Made by a program: the position numbers and the translations under genes
From: Caldifarciminota bacterium UBA3079
Lineage (GTDB): Bacteria; Hydrothermota; Tepidihabitantia; Tepidihabitantales; Tepidihabitantaceae
Direction: 5' to 3'
Assembly: GCA_002366635.1 (NCBI GenBank)
Contig: DFBN01000027.1
Location: 1,818-12,618 of the forward strand
Length of the DNA stretch: 10,801 nucleotides
The notes under the pieces: generated by a model
What the model saw: the letters and a program-made list of their open reading frames with translations, nothing else
What the model was told of the DNA's origin: nothing
The model's database searches: none
Shown: piece by piece, positions 1-6,378 of the stretch
Layout of the letters: the number at the start of each line of letters is the position of its first letter
Position numbering within the stretch: position 1 is the stretch's first letter

Positions 1-1
1 G

Positions 2-115
2 AATGAGGAACGACTGGCGATGAACCGTCTGCCCACCATCGTCCGCGGGGTGCTGTTTCTGCCTTCGACCCTTGAACCCTCGAACCCTTGGACCCTGGTC
101 GTCATCACCGGTTAG
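2..115 (+). CDS. 3' end of an upstream gene, C-terminal part of a secreted protein (partial)
   Basis: This frame is open from the window edge to a TAG at 113-115 and reads NEERLAMNRLPTIVRGVLFL, then a proline/leucine-rich stretch ending in VVITG. The PTIVRGVLFLP segment resembles the first half of C-terminal sorting-type domains (Por/type IX-like tails) of secreted proteins in FCB-group and related uncultured bacteria; I recognise this from memory and have made no database match. The second half of the domain continues in the same frame beyond the TAG (116-211), so the protein seems to end about 32 codons early. The main body of the protein lies outside the window and its function cannot be told. 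An ATG at 20 exists, but it is more likely an internal methionine than a start. Confidence 0.45.
   Translation, partial: NEERLAMNRLPTIVRGVLFLPSTLEPSNPWTLVVITG
64..95 (+). repeat. 8-bp tandem repeat, four units
   Basis: Four consecutive 8-bp units can be read: TTCGACCC, TTGAACCC, TCGAACCC and TTGGACCC. They share the form T-[TC]-[CG]-[AG]-ACCC and differ by one to three bases. They lie inside the coding frame, between the two halves of the sorting-type domain, and code for the proline/leucine-rich linker. Because 8 is not a multiple of 3, gain or loss of one unit would shift the frame of everything downstream. Confidence 0.7.
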
Positions 116-211
116 AAGGTTACAGACCTACACCCGGGCCCGAACGACAACCGAAGAATTCCTGCGGGAGTCTATTTCATCCGTTCCGGTAAAGGGAAAC
201 AGAACAATTAA
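116..211 (+). pseudogene. Stranded second half of a C-terminal sorting-type domain after an in-frame TAG
   Basis: Directly after the TAG at 113-115, and in the same frame, the DNA reads KVTDLHPGPNDNRRIPAGVY, then FIRSGKGKQNN and a TAA at 209-211. This fits the typical second half of type IX-like sorting domains, roughly G-R-K-V..L.PG.N.....PAGVYF(I/V)R. The TAG stands where the arginine of the usual S/T-G-R-K-V motif is expected, one base change away from AGG. The simplest reading is a nonsense mutation or a sequencing error in a once-continuous tail. No separate start or ribosome binding site suggests that it is a gene of its own. Confidence 0.5.
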
Positions 212-243
212 GTTAAACCTCTCGAAAAACAGACCCGTGCACA

Positions 244-271
244 TTGACAATACCTGCTGTTTGGCTAACTT
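244..271 (+). promoter_or_regulatory. Candidate sigma-70-type promoter for the K+ uptake operon
   Basis: A perfect TTGACA -35 hexamer at 244-249 is followed, after 16 bases, by TAACTT at 266-271, a weak -10 box matching TATAAT at three of six positions including the first two and the last. Transcription from it would begin at about 278-279, almost exactly at the ATG at 280. The message would then be leaderless or nearly so, which fits the absence of a Shine-Dalgarno sequence there. The -35 box is good and the -10 box poor, so this remains a candidate. Confidence 0.35.
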
Positions 272-279
272 GTCTAGCT

Positions 280-2022
280 ATGCATCTGTTCCGACGGGTT
301 CGCGTTATCAAAACCAGGCGCGAACTTCCAGCGTGGGTGGAGAAATTCCGCTGGGTGGTGACCGGACTTATTGTAGCTGCGCTGCTACTTATAATTTTGA
401 AGTCCGGGTATGGATTGCCGTTTACCCGCACCTTTTCCTGGGCCATACGGATTTTCAATCTGTCGGTTCTGGCGGTCTTTACCGTGGATGTCCTGCTCTC
501 TTACGCATCAGCGCCGTCACTGTGGCAGCATTTCAAGAAACGCTGGTTTGACCTGGCCGTTTATTTCCCAATCGTCATTGCCCTGTCAGCAGGCGGCACC
601 GGCATTACTTTCGTCGTTCTGAGACAGGCAATCGTCCTGGGCCAGAGTTTCATGCATTCCCGCCGATTCACCGGCATCCTGGAAAGATTGCGGCTCCAGC
701 CAGTGCGTCTGATGGCGTTGAGTTTTGTCGGCGCGATAGCAGCCGGCACTCTCCTTCTGACTTTTCCTGCCGCTACAAGAGACGGCCACGGTGCCAGTTT
801 GATTAACGCCCTGTTCACCGCAACTTCAGCAACCTGCGTCACCGGTCTTATCGTAAAGAATACCCCGTTGTATTTTTCCCGTTTCGGTCAGTGCGTAATT
901 CTTGTCCTGCTCCAGCTTGGTGGTCTGGGAATAATGACTTTTTCTGCCAGCCTTGCAGTAGTGTTCGGTCGCAAGCTTGGTCTGAGCCAGCGCAAGACCG
1001 TCTCGACAATGATCGAAGAAGCTCGCAATATCGACATCGGCCGCACCCTCCGTTACATTCTGTTCTTCACGCTCATGGCCGAAGGAACCGGCACACTGCT
1101 CTTCTTTCTCCGCTGGCTGCCGGATTTCAAAAGCCCGCTCGAAGCACTCTACTGCTCGGTATTTCACGCAGTCTCAGCGTTCTGTAATGCAGGTTTCTCA
1201 GTGTTTTCCAATTCCTTTGCAGGCTACCGGTCCGACCCGGCAATCAATATCGTGGCCATCGGTCTCATCATCACCGGCGGCCTTGGATTCATCGTTATCC
1301 GGGAAATCTTCAACCGCGATACCCTGCGCCACGGCCCGCTTTTTTCGCTGCGCCGACTGAGTGTTCACGGACATTTGGTGCTCTGGACATCTGGAATCCT
1401 GATTCTTTTCGGCACGATATTTTTCTTCTTCTCAGAATATGACCATGCGCTTTCTCATTTGCCCCTCGGCGGGAAACTCCTCACATCATTGTTCCAGGCG
1501 GTAACACCACGGACCGCAGGGTTCAGCACCATCTCGATAGGTTCTTTACGGCCGGTAACCCTGTTCCTCTGGGCCATACTCATGTTCATCGGTGCTTCGC
1601 CCGGCGGCACGGGCGGCGGTATCAAAACGAGTACCCTGGCAGTTCTGTTCCTCGCGGTCCGCAACCGCGTCTTGGGTCGGGAAGATGTTGAAGTCCGCCA
1701 CCGCGTGATTCCCAAGGATATCGTCTACCGTGCCACGGCAATCGCCGTGGTCTCGGTCGGTATCGTAGCGTTCTTCTTTACCATACTGCTCGTCACCGAA
1801 AACGCACCGTTCCACAAGGTCCTCTTCGAGACCGTATCAGCATTCGGAACAGTAGGACTATCTACCGGCATTACCTCAAGCTTGAGCCTGCCGGGTAAAA
1901 TTGCAGTAACTCTTCTGATGTATATAGGCCGACTGGGTCCGCTGACTCTGGCACTGGCAATGCACGCCCGCCAGTCGCGGCTTCCAATCAGGTATCCACA
2001 CGGGCGGGTCATGGTCGGCTAA
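280..2022 (+). CDS. TrkH/KtrB-family potassium uptake channel subunit with an extended N-terminus
   Basis: Integral inner-membrane subunit that conducts K+ into the cell, working with the RCK protein encoded next. Numbered from the ATG at 280 (580 residues), the four pore-loop repeats of the superfamily are visible with their filter glycines: SATCVTGL near 183-190, AFCNAGFS near 300-307, TPRTAGFST near 409-417 and SAFGTVGLS near 520-528. The conserved intramembrane gate loop SPGGTGGGIK (440-449) and the C-terminal GRLGPLT stretch are also present. Ahead of the first TrkH helix lie about 130 extra residues with three or four predicted helices, making the protein longer than typical KtrB (about 450). 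A TTG at 244 would add 12 residues, but it falls in the likely -35 box and has no ribosome binding site; the ATG also lacks one. The regulator gene starts 11 bases after the stop. KtrB versus TrkH subtype cannot be fixed here. Confidence 0.93.
   Translation: MHLFRRVRVIKTRRELPAWVEKFRWVVTGLIVAALLLIILKSGYGLPFTRTFSWAIRIFNLSVLAVFTVDVLLSYASAPSLWQHFKKRWFDLAVYFPIVIALSAGGTGITFVVLRQAIVLGQSFMHSRRFTGILERLRLQPVRLMALSFVGAIAAGTLLLTFPAATRDGHGASLINALFTATSATCVTGLIVKNTPLYFSRFGQCVILVLLQLGGLGIMTFSASLAVVFGRKLGLSQRKTVSTMIEEARNIDIGRTLRYILFFTLMAEGTGTLLFFLRWLPDFKSPLEALYCSVFHAVSAFCNAGFSVFSNSFAGYRSDPAINIVAIGLIITGGLGFIVIREIFNRDTLRHGPLFSLRRLSVHGHLVLWTSGILILFGTIFFFFSEYDHALSHLPLGGKLLTSLFQAVTPRTAGFSTISIGSLRPVTLFLWAILMFIGASPGGTGGGIKTSTLAVLFLAVRNRVLGREDVEVRHRVIPKDIVYRATAIAVVSVGIVAFFFTILLVTENAPFHKVLFETVSAFGTVGLSTGITSSLSLPGKIAVTLLMYIGRLGPLTLALAMHARQSRLPIRYPHGRVMVG
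1949..1964 (+). promoter_or_regulatory. Possible sigma-54 (-24/-12) promoter upstream of the TrkA/KtrA-type gene
   Basis: TGGCAC, five bases, then ATGCA gives the GG and GC dinucleotides in the spacing of a sigma-54 promoter (TGGCACN5TTGCA), with one mismatch in the -12 element. A transcript would start near 1975, about 60 bases before the regulator's ATG. The site lies inside the channel gene and codes for a leucine/alanine-rich stretch, so chance is quite possible. A sigma-54 gene is present on the other strand of the window, but no bacterial enhancer-binding protein gene is seen. Confidence 0.2.
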
Positions 2023-2028
2023 AGGAGG
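2023..2028 (+). promoter_or_regulatory. Strong Shine-Dalgarno sequence for the TrkA/KtrA-type gene
   Basis: AGGAGG directly follows the TAA of the channel gene and stands five bases before the ATG at 2034. It is the best ribosome binding site in the window. It fixes that start and suggests strong translation of the regulator, as expected if an RCK ring is needed in excess of the channel subunit. Confidence 0.85.
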
Positions 2029-2033
2029 AAATC

Positions 2034-2723
2034 ATGAAGCAATTCGCAGTAATCGGCCTCGGAACATTCGGAGGCCGGGTTGCCCGAACCCTGATGGCAA
2101 AAGGTGCCGAAGTAATTGCTATCGACTCGGACCCGGGAAAAATCGAGGATATCAAAGACGAAGTAAGCCAGGCCCTGTGTCTGGATGCAACCAACGAAGA
2201 AGCACTCGCCAACTCCGGAGTGCTTGATGTAGACGCAGTAGTGATAGCAATGGGCGAAAGAATGGAGGCCGCTATCCTCGCTACTGCCATATTGCATCGG
2301 CTCGGTGCTGGTCAAATCGTTGCCCGTGCAGCCTCAAAACTCTATGCCCAGATTTTGCACGATGTCGGTGCGGACCGCACCCTGCTGATTGAAGAACAGA
2401 TGGCCGACCAGGCTGCGAAGAATCTGATAGCGTCCGATGTGCTGGAACAAATAACATTATCCAGCGGACATAGCCTCGTTGAAATGAAACCCCGACGCGA
2501 GATGATCGGCAAGAAGCTCGGTGAACTTGACATCCGCCGACGCTACAAAGTAAACATCGTCTCCATCAAAAAGAAAATACCGGTGATAACCGATTCCGGC
2601 AAGAGCAGTTTCGAAATCCGCACCAACGACATTCCCGGTCCCGAAGACCGGCTGGAAAAAGACGACATCCTGGTTGTCGTAGGCAGAGACAAAGACATCG
2701 AGCGGCTGTCAATGGGAAAGTAG
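2034..2723 (+). CDS. TrkA/KtrA-family K+ uptake regulator (RCK domain, NAD/nucleotide-binding)
   Basis: Cytoplasmic regulatory subunit that forms a ring under the TrkH/KtrB channel and gates it in response to bound nucleotide (ATP/ADP or NAD(H) in characterised members). The 229-residue length matches single-RCK KtrA rather than the double-length TrkA of enterobacteria. Residues 1 to about 115 form the RCK-N Rossmann fold: GLGTFGGRVA at 8-17 is the GxGxxG loop and the acidic D31 ends the second strand. Residues about 140-229 form an RCK-C domain (from SGHSLVEM to the LVVVGRDKDIERL end), a regulatory ligand-binding domain. The start is fixed by AGGAGG five bases upstream. It follows the channel gene by 11 bases and is followed after one base by the sensor-like gene, so the three are probably co-transcribed. 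The family call is firm; the ligand is not known. Confidence 0.95.
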   Translation: MKQFAVIGLGTFGGRVARTLMAKGAEVIAIDSDPGKIEDIKDEVSQALCLDATNEEALANSGVLDVDAVVIAMGERMEAAILATAILHRLGAGQIVARAASKLYAQILHDVGADRTLLIEEQMADQAAKNLIASDVLEQITLSSGHSLVEMKPRREMIGKKLGELDIRRRYKVNIVSIKKKIPVITDSGKSSFEIRTNDIPGPEDRLEKDDILVVVGRDKDIERLSMGK

Positions 2724-2724
2724 C

Positions 2725-4059
2725 ATGAGACACAACCGTAACAAATACCCCCGCGCCAGAGGAACCATCCGTGCCAGAATGACTCTCAGTATGTTGTATG
2801 CCGCAGCCCTGGTGATTCCGGTCGTCATCCTGTCTTTGTTCTACATCCGCAGGATGAATGATGCTGTCGGTCGCATCGTCGACAAAAATATCGAGCTGAT
2901 GCATATCGGGGACCAGATTCAACTGGACTTCCTACAGGCACGGAGAGACGAAAAGAACTTCCTACTCTACGGCGATTCAATCTATCTTGGAAACAGCCAT
3001 GCCTCCCTTGAGCACATCAGCGAGTTGTGCTCAAAAGGAAGAAAACTCGGACCTGACCTTGCCACGAGTTTTGACGCCATCATCAGTCGGACCTCGATTT
3101 ATCGCCGGCTGGCCGATTCCATCACGATGCTCTCGCCTGGGCAGGTCTTCATCCCGAACCGGGCACGCCTGCAGCAGGACCATGAGAAACTCTTGAAAGC
3201 AGCGGCCTCGGCCCAGGACACTTCTCGTCGGGATTCACTCCTTGCGGCTGCGGCCAAGCTGGCCAGCAAAATTGCACTTCCAATCCCGGCCGGCCAAAGC
3301 GGGCGACTGTTAAACGACAGCATATACTCTCTGCAAGCCGCTATCGCAGTCGGTGCCGACAGTGTCATCGGCTTTGCACAGCAACGGGTCCTGTGCAATC
3401 GGCGCAGGGCCAGGCAACTTGCTGCCTGGGGCCAGCGCAATATTATCACGGTGCTTCTGCTTGTGCTTGCGGTGCTGGGCTGGCTGGTCTTCACGCTGCC
3501 AAAACGGACAGTTCTACCTATTAAACGGATTGCGAATGCCTTACGTCGGGCCGAAGAAGGAAACCTTGATATTCATGTCACCCCTAGGACCAAGGATGAA
3601 TTAGGTCAACTGGCGAGGCAACTCAATCGAGCGTTCGCCCGTCTGCGCGAATTCGACGAAAGCAAAGTAAGCCGTATCCTCTATCTCGAACGGAGATTCC
3701 GCCTCCTGGCGAACGATATCTCTGAAGGTGTTCTCGTAGTCGACCGGATTCCGAATGTAGTCCTTGCCAATCAAGCGATGGAACCTTTACTCGGACGGCC
3801 GGCATCTGAAGTAGCCGGCAGGCAACTTACGACTTTTCCAAACCTGATTTTCCTGCAGCCATTCCTGGAAAAAATCCTGGCCGGCGCTGCCAGCCGTAAA
3901 ACATGTGATATTCTGCCCCAGCTTCCAGGTTCGGTCGTCTGCATCGAATCATTGCGTGACCAGACCGGAGAAGTAACTGGGGCCTTGATAGTCATAACCC
4001 ACCTGGGAAAGCCAGGCAGTACGGGCGGGTTTGAAACCCGCCCCGACCATTCAACCTAG
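2725..4059 (+). CDS. Membrane HAMP-PAS sensor-like protein without a kinase or other output domain
   Basis: A 444-residue protein with sensor-kinase architecture but no transmitter. A basic N-terminus precedes a first membrane helix (about 22-41). An outside region of about 195 helical residues follows, including ARRDEKNFLL near 72-81, which resembles helical-bundle (4HB/HBM) chemoreceptor or kinase sensor domains. A second membrane helix spans about 239-258, then HAMP (about 259-311, with P265 and the DELGQLARQLN stretch), a short helical linker and a PAS domain (about 329-427, with EGVLVVD and ANQAMEPLLG). In related kinases an H-box would come next; here the protein stops. Its final residues GGFETRP are coded by a palindromic repeat. 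It starts one base after the regulator's stop, with GGGAAAG as a weak ribosome site, so a link to K+ or osmotic sensing is inferred from position only. It may be a truncated kinase, or a scaffold acting through a partner. Confidence 0.8.
   Translation: MRHNRNKYPRARGTIRARMTLSMLYAAALVIPVVILSLFYIRRMNDAVGRIVDKNIELMHIGDQIQLDFLQARRDEKNFLLYGDSIYLGNSHASLEHISELCSKGRKLGPDLATSFDAIISRTSIYRRLADSITMLSPGQVFIPNRARLQQDHEKLLKAAASAQDTSRRDSLLAAAAKLASKIALPIPAGQSGRLLNDSIYSLQAAIAVGADSVIGFAQQRVLCNRRRARQLAAWGQRNIITVLLLVLAVLGWLVFTLPKRTVLPIKRIANALRRAEEGNLDIHVTPRTKDELGQLARQLNRAFARLREFDESKVSRILYLERRFRLLANDISEGVLVVDRIPNVVLANQAMEPLLGRPASEVAGRQLTTFPNLIFLQPFLEKILAGAASRKTCDILPQLPGSVVCIESLRDQTGEVTGALIVITHLGKPGSTGGFETRPDHST
4023..4043. 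repeat. Perfect 10-bp palindromic repeat at the convergent junction
   Basis: GGGCGGGTTT is followed by one base and its exact reverse complement AAACCCGCCC. It lies inside the last codons of the sensor-like gene and 13-33 bases beyond the stop of the opposing mscS-type gene. As RNA either strand would form a very stable GC stem, but neither side carries a U-run, so it is not a classical intrinsic terminator. From memory, short palindromes encoding G-F-E-T-R-P are dispersed in several environmental bacterial genomes. Only one copy is seen here. Confidence 0.75.
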
Positions 4060-4931
4060 TCAGCCCGGGCCGGTTTACCTTTTTCATGTCTCAGGTAAAC
4101 AATCTGACGCGGGAATGGCACCTCAACACCGTCCTCATCGAAAGCCTTCTTCAACCTGACCCTGAGGTCACGCTCAGCAGCCCAATGCCTCATTGGTTTG
4201 ACCTTGACCACGACCCGGATACTCAGGCCTGACTCGCCGAAATTCAAAAGCCCCTGAACTTGTGGCGGCTCAAGTGCCAAATCATGGTTATCCTGAAACC
4301 ACTTCTCGGCTACGGCACTAGCTATAGACATTCCGCGTTCCGCATCCTGCTCGTAAGCCAGGTCCACCGTAACTATTGCCCGCATGAAACCCCGGTTCCG
4401 GTTACCGAACCGGGTCAATTCACCATTGGGAACTGTATGAAGAATGCCGTCAAAAGACCTCACCTGGGTGGTGCGAAGGCCGATTTTCTCTACGGTTCCG
4501 CTGACATCTCCCACGGCAATGCTGTCGCCTACGCTAATAGAATCCTCGAACAGCAAAAAGAAGCCTGAAAGGAAATCGCGCACCAAAGTCTGTGCACCGA
4601 ATCCAACAGCCAGACCGACTACACCAGCACCGGCAAGGATAGCGGAATAATCAACGCCTAATGTCCTGAGGCACATTACAAGTGCCACCAGAAAAATCCC
4701 ATAACGGATGACACTGCGGCTGAGCGAAATTAATGTCCTGGCACGCCGCTCCTTCAGAAGTTTCGCCCTTGTCCTCAGAAGCCTCACCACCACCTTCCCG
4801 ATAATCCATGAAACAAACCAGGCAATACCGACAATTAGAATCAGTTGGACAATCTTACCGGCATAGTCAGCCAATCTCTCGGGAGCAAAGAATCGCTCGC
4901 GTAAAGCCTGCCAGAGTTCATGCCAGAACAT
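4056..4931 (-). CDS. MscS-family small-conductance mechanosensitive channel
   Basis: Inner-membrane channel that opens under membrane tension and releases small solutes on hypo-osmotic shock. With the start at 4931 it has 291 residues, close to the 286 of E. coli MscS. Two N-terminal membrane helices (about 25-50 and 72-92) precede the glycine/alanine-rich pore helix (about 97-127, AILAGAGVVGLAVGFGAQ). The MscS beta domain follows, with SVGDSIAVGDVSGTVEKIGL and VPNGEL near 168-173, then an alpha/beta C-terminal domain. I prefer the ATG at 4931: it lies just after the tandem TAA-TAG that ends rpoN, and GGGGAAGG stands ten bases upstream. An in-frame ATG at 4979 would add 16 residues inside rpoN and has no ribosome site. 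It is the last gene of the minus-strand operon and its TAG overlaps the opposing gene's stop. Confidence 0.93.
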   Translation of the reverse strand: MFWHELWQALRERFFAPERLADYAGKIVQLILIVGIAWFVSWIIGKVVVRLLRTRAKLLKERRARTLISLSRSVIRYGIFLVALVMCLRTLGVDYSAILAGAGVVGLAVGFGAQTLVRDFLSGFFLLFEDSISVGDSIAVGDVSGTVEKIGLRTTQVRSFDGILHTVPNGELTRFGNRNRGFMRAIVTVDLAYEQDAERGMSIASAVAEKWFQDNHDLALEPPQVQGLLNFGESGLSIRVVVKVKPMRHWAAERDLRVRLKKAFDEDGVEVPFPRQIVYLRHEKGKPARAD

Positions 4932-4935
4932 ACTA

Positions 4936-6378
4936 TTAAAACCTTCCCCGGTGGTTACGACCTGGTATTCCCAGTTCATTGCGATACTTTGCCACGGTGC
5001 GCCGGGCGACCTTTATCTCTTCTTTGCCTAAAATACGGCGTATCTCATCGTCACTCAACGGCTTGGACTTATCTTCATTCTCAATTATCCGCTTAATTTT
5101 CTGCTTGATACTAGCCCTTGATTTATCACCGGCACCGGCTTTGAAAAAGTACTTCAACGAAAAAACACCGTAACAAGTCTCAACATACTTACCCGCAGTG
5201 GCCCTTGAAGCGGTCGAAGGATGCACCCCAAGTCTTTCCGCTGCTGCCCGCAAAGTAGCCGGTTTCAAATACTGCGGGCCCTTCAGAAAAAACTCTTTCT
5301 GTTCATCTACAATCAGGTCCATCAAACGTCTCAATGTCCGCCGCCTGGACTCGATCCCCCGTAAGAACATCATCGCACGTTTGAATTTCTCGCGGGCAAA
5401 CTTCACTTGCTCTTTGGGAAAAGACTTAGGGCTGCGGAGAATCTCAATATATCGCCTTGACAGACGTAGCCTTGGAAAAGTTTCGTCATTGGCCTCCACT
5501 GCCAGTTCACGGCTCCGCCATTTCACGGAAAAATCAGGAGAAATGTACTCTGGTAACCGGCCTGAAAAGCGTCGCGCAGGCTTAAGCTCAAGGGTCAGAA
5601 TCCTCGCTATTGCCTTTCTTATCTGTTCTTCGCTTACACCACAAAGCCGGGCAATTTTCTTGACCCGTTTCTGCAAAAGGAGTTTCCAGTACCTGGAGAC
5701 CAGAAGAGATTCCAGACTGCACGGTTCGTATCCCATTAGTTCAAGCTGGACCAAAAATGCCTTCTGTTGGTCCTGACAGGCAATACCCCCGGGTTCAAGC
5801 CGCTGAATTACATAGAGTATTTCCCGGAGCCGTCTCAATTCGATTCCCTGACTTGCCGCCAGTTCATCCTCACTGACAAGAAGAAACCCGTCTTCATCAA
5901 GCGATTCAATGACCACTTCGGCAATGCGGGCATCATCAGGAGAAAAAACGCTCCGCAAATGAGGCAACAAAACTTCTCGTAAATTTGGCTCCGGACCCGG
6001 CACAAGTTCGACCGCATCTGTCTTGCCACCAGTATCACGAGACCTTGGAATACTTGGAAGGTAACCATCATTAGGCAGTAGGTCCTCGATGCCATATTCG
6101 TTTGCGGATGATACCTTACCAAATTTTTCCTCCTCGCCCGGTCGAAGTCCGTCAGTCTGGTCATCATCAGACCGTGGCACTTCGGGTAATGGACTTTCTT
6201 GCACATCAGACGCATCCCGAGACTCGTCAACCTGCTCCAGTGCGGGATTTTCCTCTAACTCCTGGCGCACCAGCGTTTCAAGCTCCAAGGCCGGCAGTTG
6301 AAGCAGCTTGAGATTCAGAATAAGCTGTGGCGATAATATCTGCTCAAGCCTTTGCGTCAGGTTAAGTCCAAATTTCAT
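4936..6378 (-). CDS. rpoN: RNA polymerase sigma-54 factor
   Basis: Alternative sigma factor that directs RNA polymerase to -24/-12 promoters and needs AAA+ enhancer-binding activators to open DNA. At 480 residues it is full length for the family (about 470-480). Region I is the glutamine/leucine-rich N-terminus (1-50, with LTQRLEQILSPQLILNLKLL and LEENPALEQ). Region II (about 51-120) is acidic and variable. The core-binding region covers about 125-310 (SLDEDGFL, LEPGGIA). A helix-turn-helix lies near 375-400 (LGVHPSTASRATAGKYV). The RpoN box ARRTVAKYR at 458-466, which contacts the -24 element, is intact. The ATG overlaps the TGA of lptB (ATGA), so translation is probably coupled. The gene ends in tandem stops TAA-TAG. 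The order lptB-rpoN is also found in Proteobacteria. No activator gene is in view, so the regulon is unknown. Confidence 0.97.
   Translation of the reverse strand: MKFGLNLTQRLEQILSPQLILNLKLLQLPALELETLVRQELEENPALEQVDESRDASDVQESPLPEVPRSDDDQTDGLRPGEEEKFGKVSSANEYGIEDLLPNDGYLPSIPRSRDTGGKTDAVELVPGPEPNLREVLLPHLRSVFSPDDARIAEVVIESLDEDGFLLVSEDELAASQGIELRRLREILYVIQRLEPGGIACQDQQKAFLVQLELMGYEPCSLESLLVSRYWKLLLQKRVKKIARLCGVSEEQIRKAIARILTLELKPARRFSGRLPEYISPDFSVKWRSRELAVEANDETFPRLRLSRRYIEILRSPKSFPKEQVKFAREKFKRAMMFLRGIESRRRTLRRLMDLIVDEQKEFFLKGPQYLKPATLRAAAERLGVHPSTASRATAGKYVETCYGVFSLKYFFKAGAGDKSRASIKQKIKRIIENEDKSKPLSDDEIRRILGKEEIKVARRTVAKYRNELGIPGRNHRGRF

Noticed and set aside
113..115. TAG as a recoded sense codon in this organism
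   Set aside because: TAG also ends the RCK, sensor, mscS, acyltransferase and pyrG genes at expected family lengths or directly before the next start, so it works as an ordinary stop here.
244..279. TTG at 244 as start of the channel gene
   Set aside because: It has no Shine-Dalgarno sequence, adds 12 unconvincing residues, and the TTG is part of a perfect -35 hexamer.
72..551. Plus-strand open frame of 159 codons across the left end
   Set aside because: It runs through the sorting-tail remnant, the likely promoter and the start of the channel gene in another frame; its product shows no recognisable pattern and no ribosome site.
4023..4043. Palindrome as an intrinsic terminator
   Set aside because: The stem is strong, but no T-run follows on either strand; it may still slow polymerase or protect RNA ends.
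4932..4979. Upstream ATG at 4979 for the MscS-type gene
   Set aside because: The 16 extra residues overlap the rpoN end and lack a ribosome site, while the ATG at 4931 has GGGGAAGG and follows the rpoN stops.
5198..5776. Antisense open frame of 192 codons inside rpoN
   Set aside because: It lies wholly opposite a clear, full-length sigma-54 gene; its composition (serine/arginine-rich) is that of an antisense shadow.
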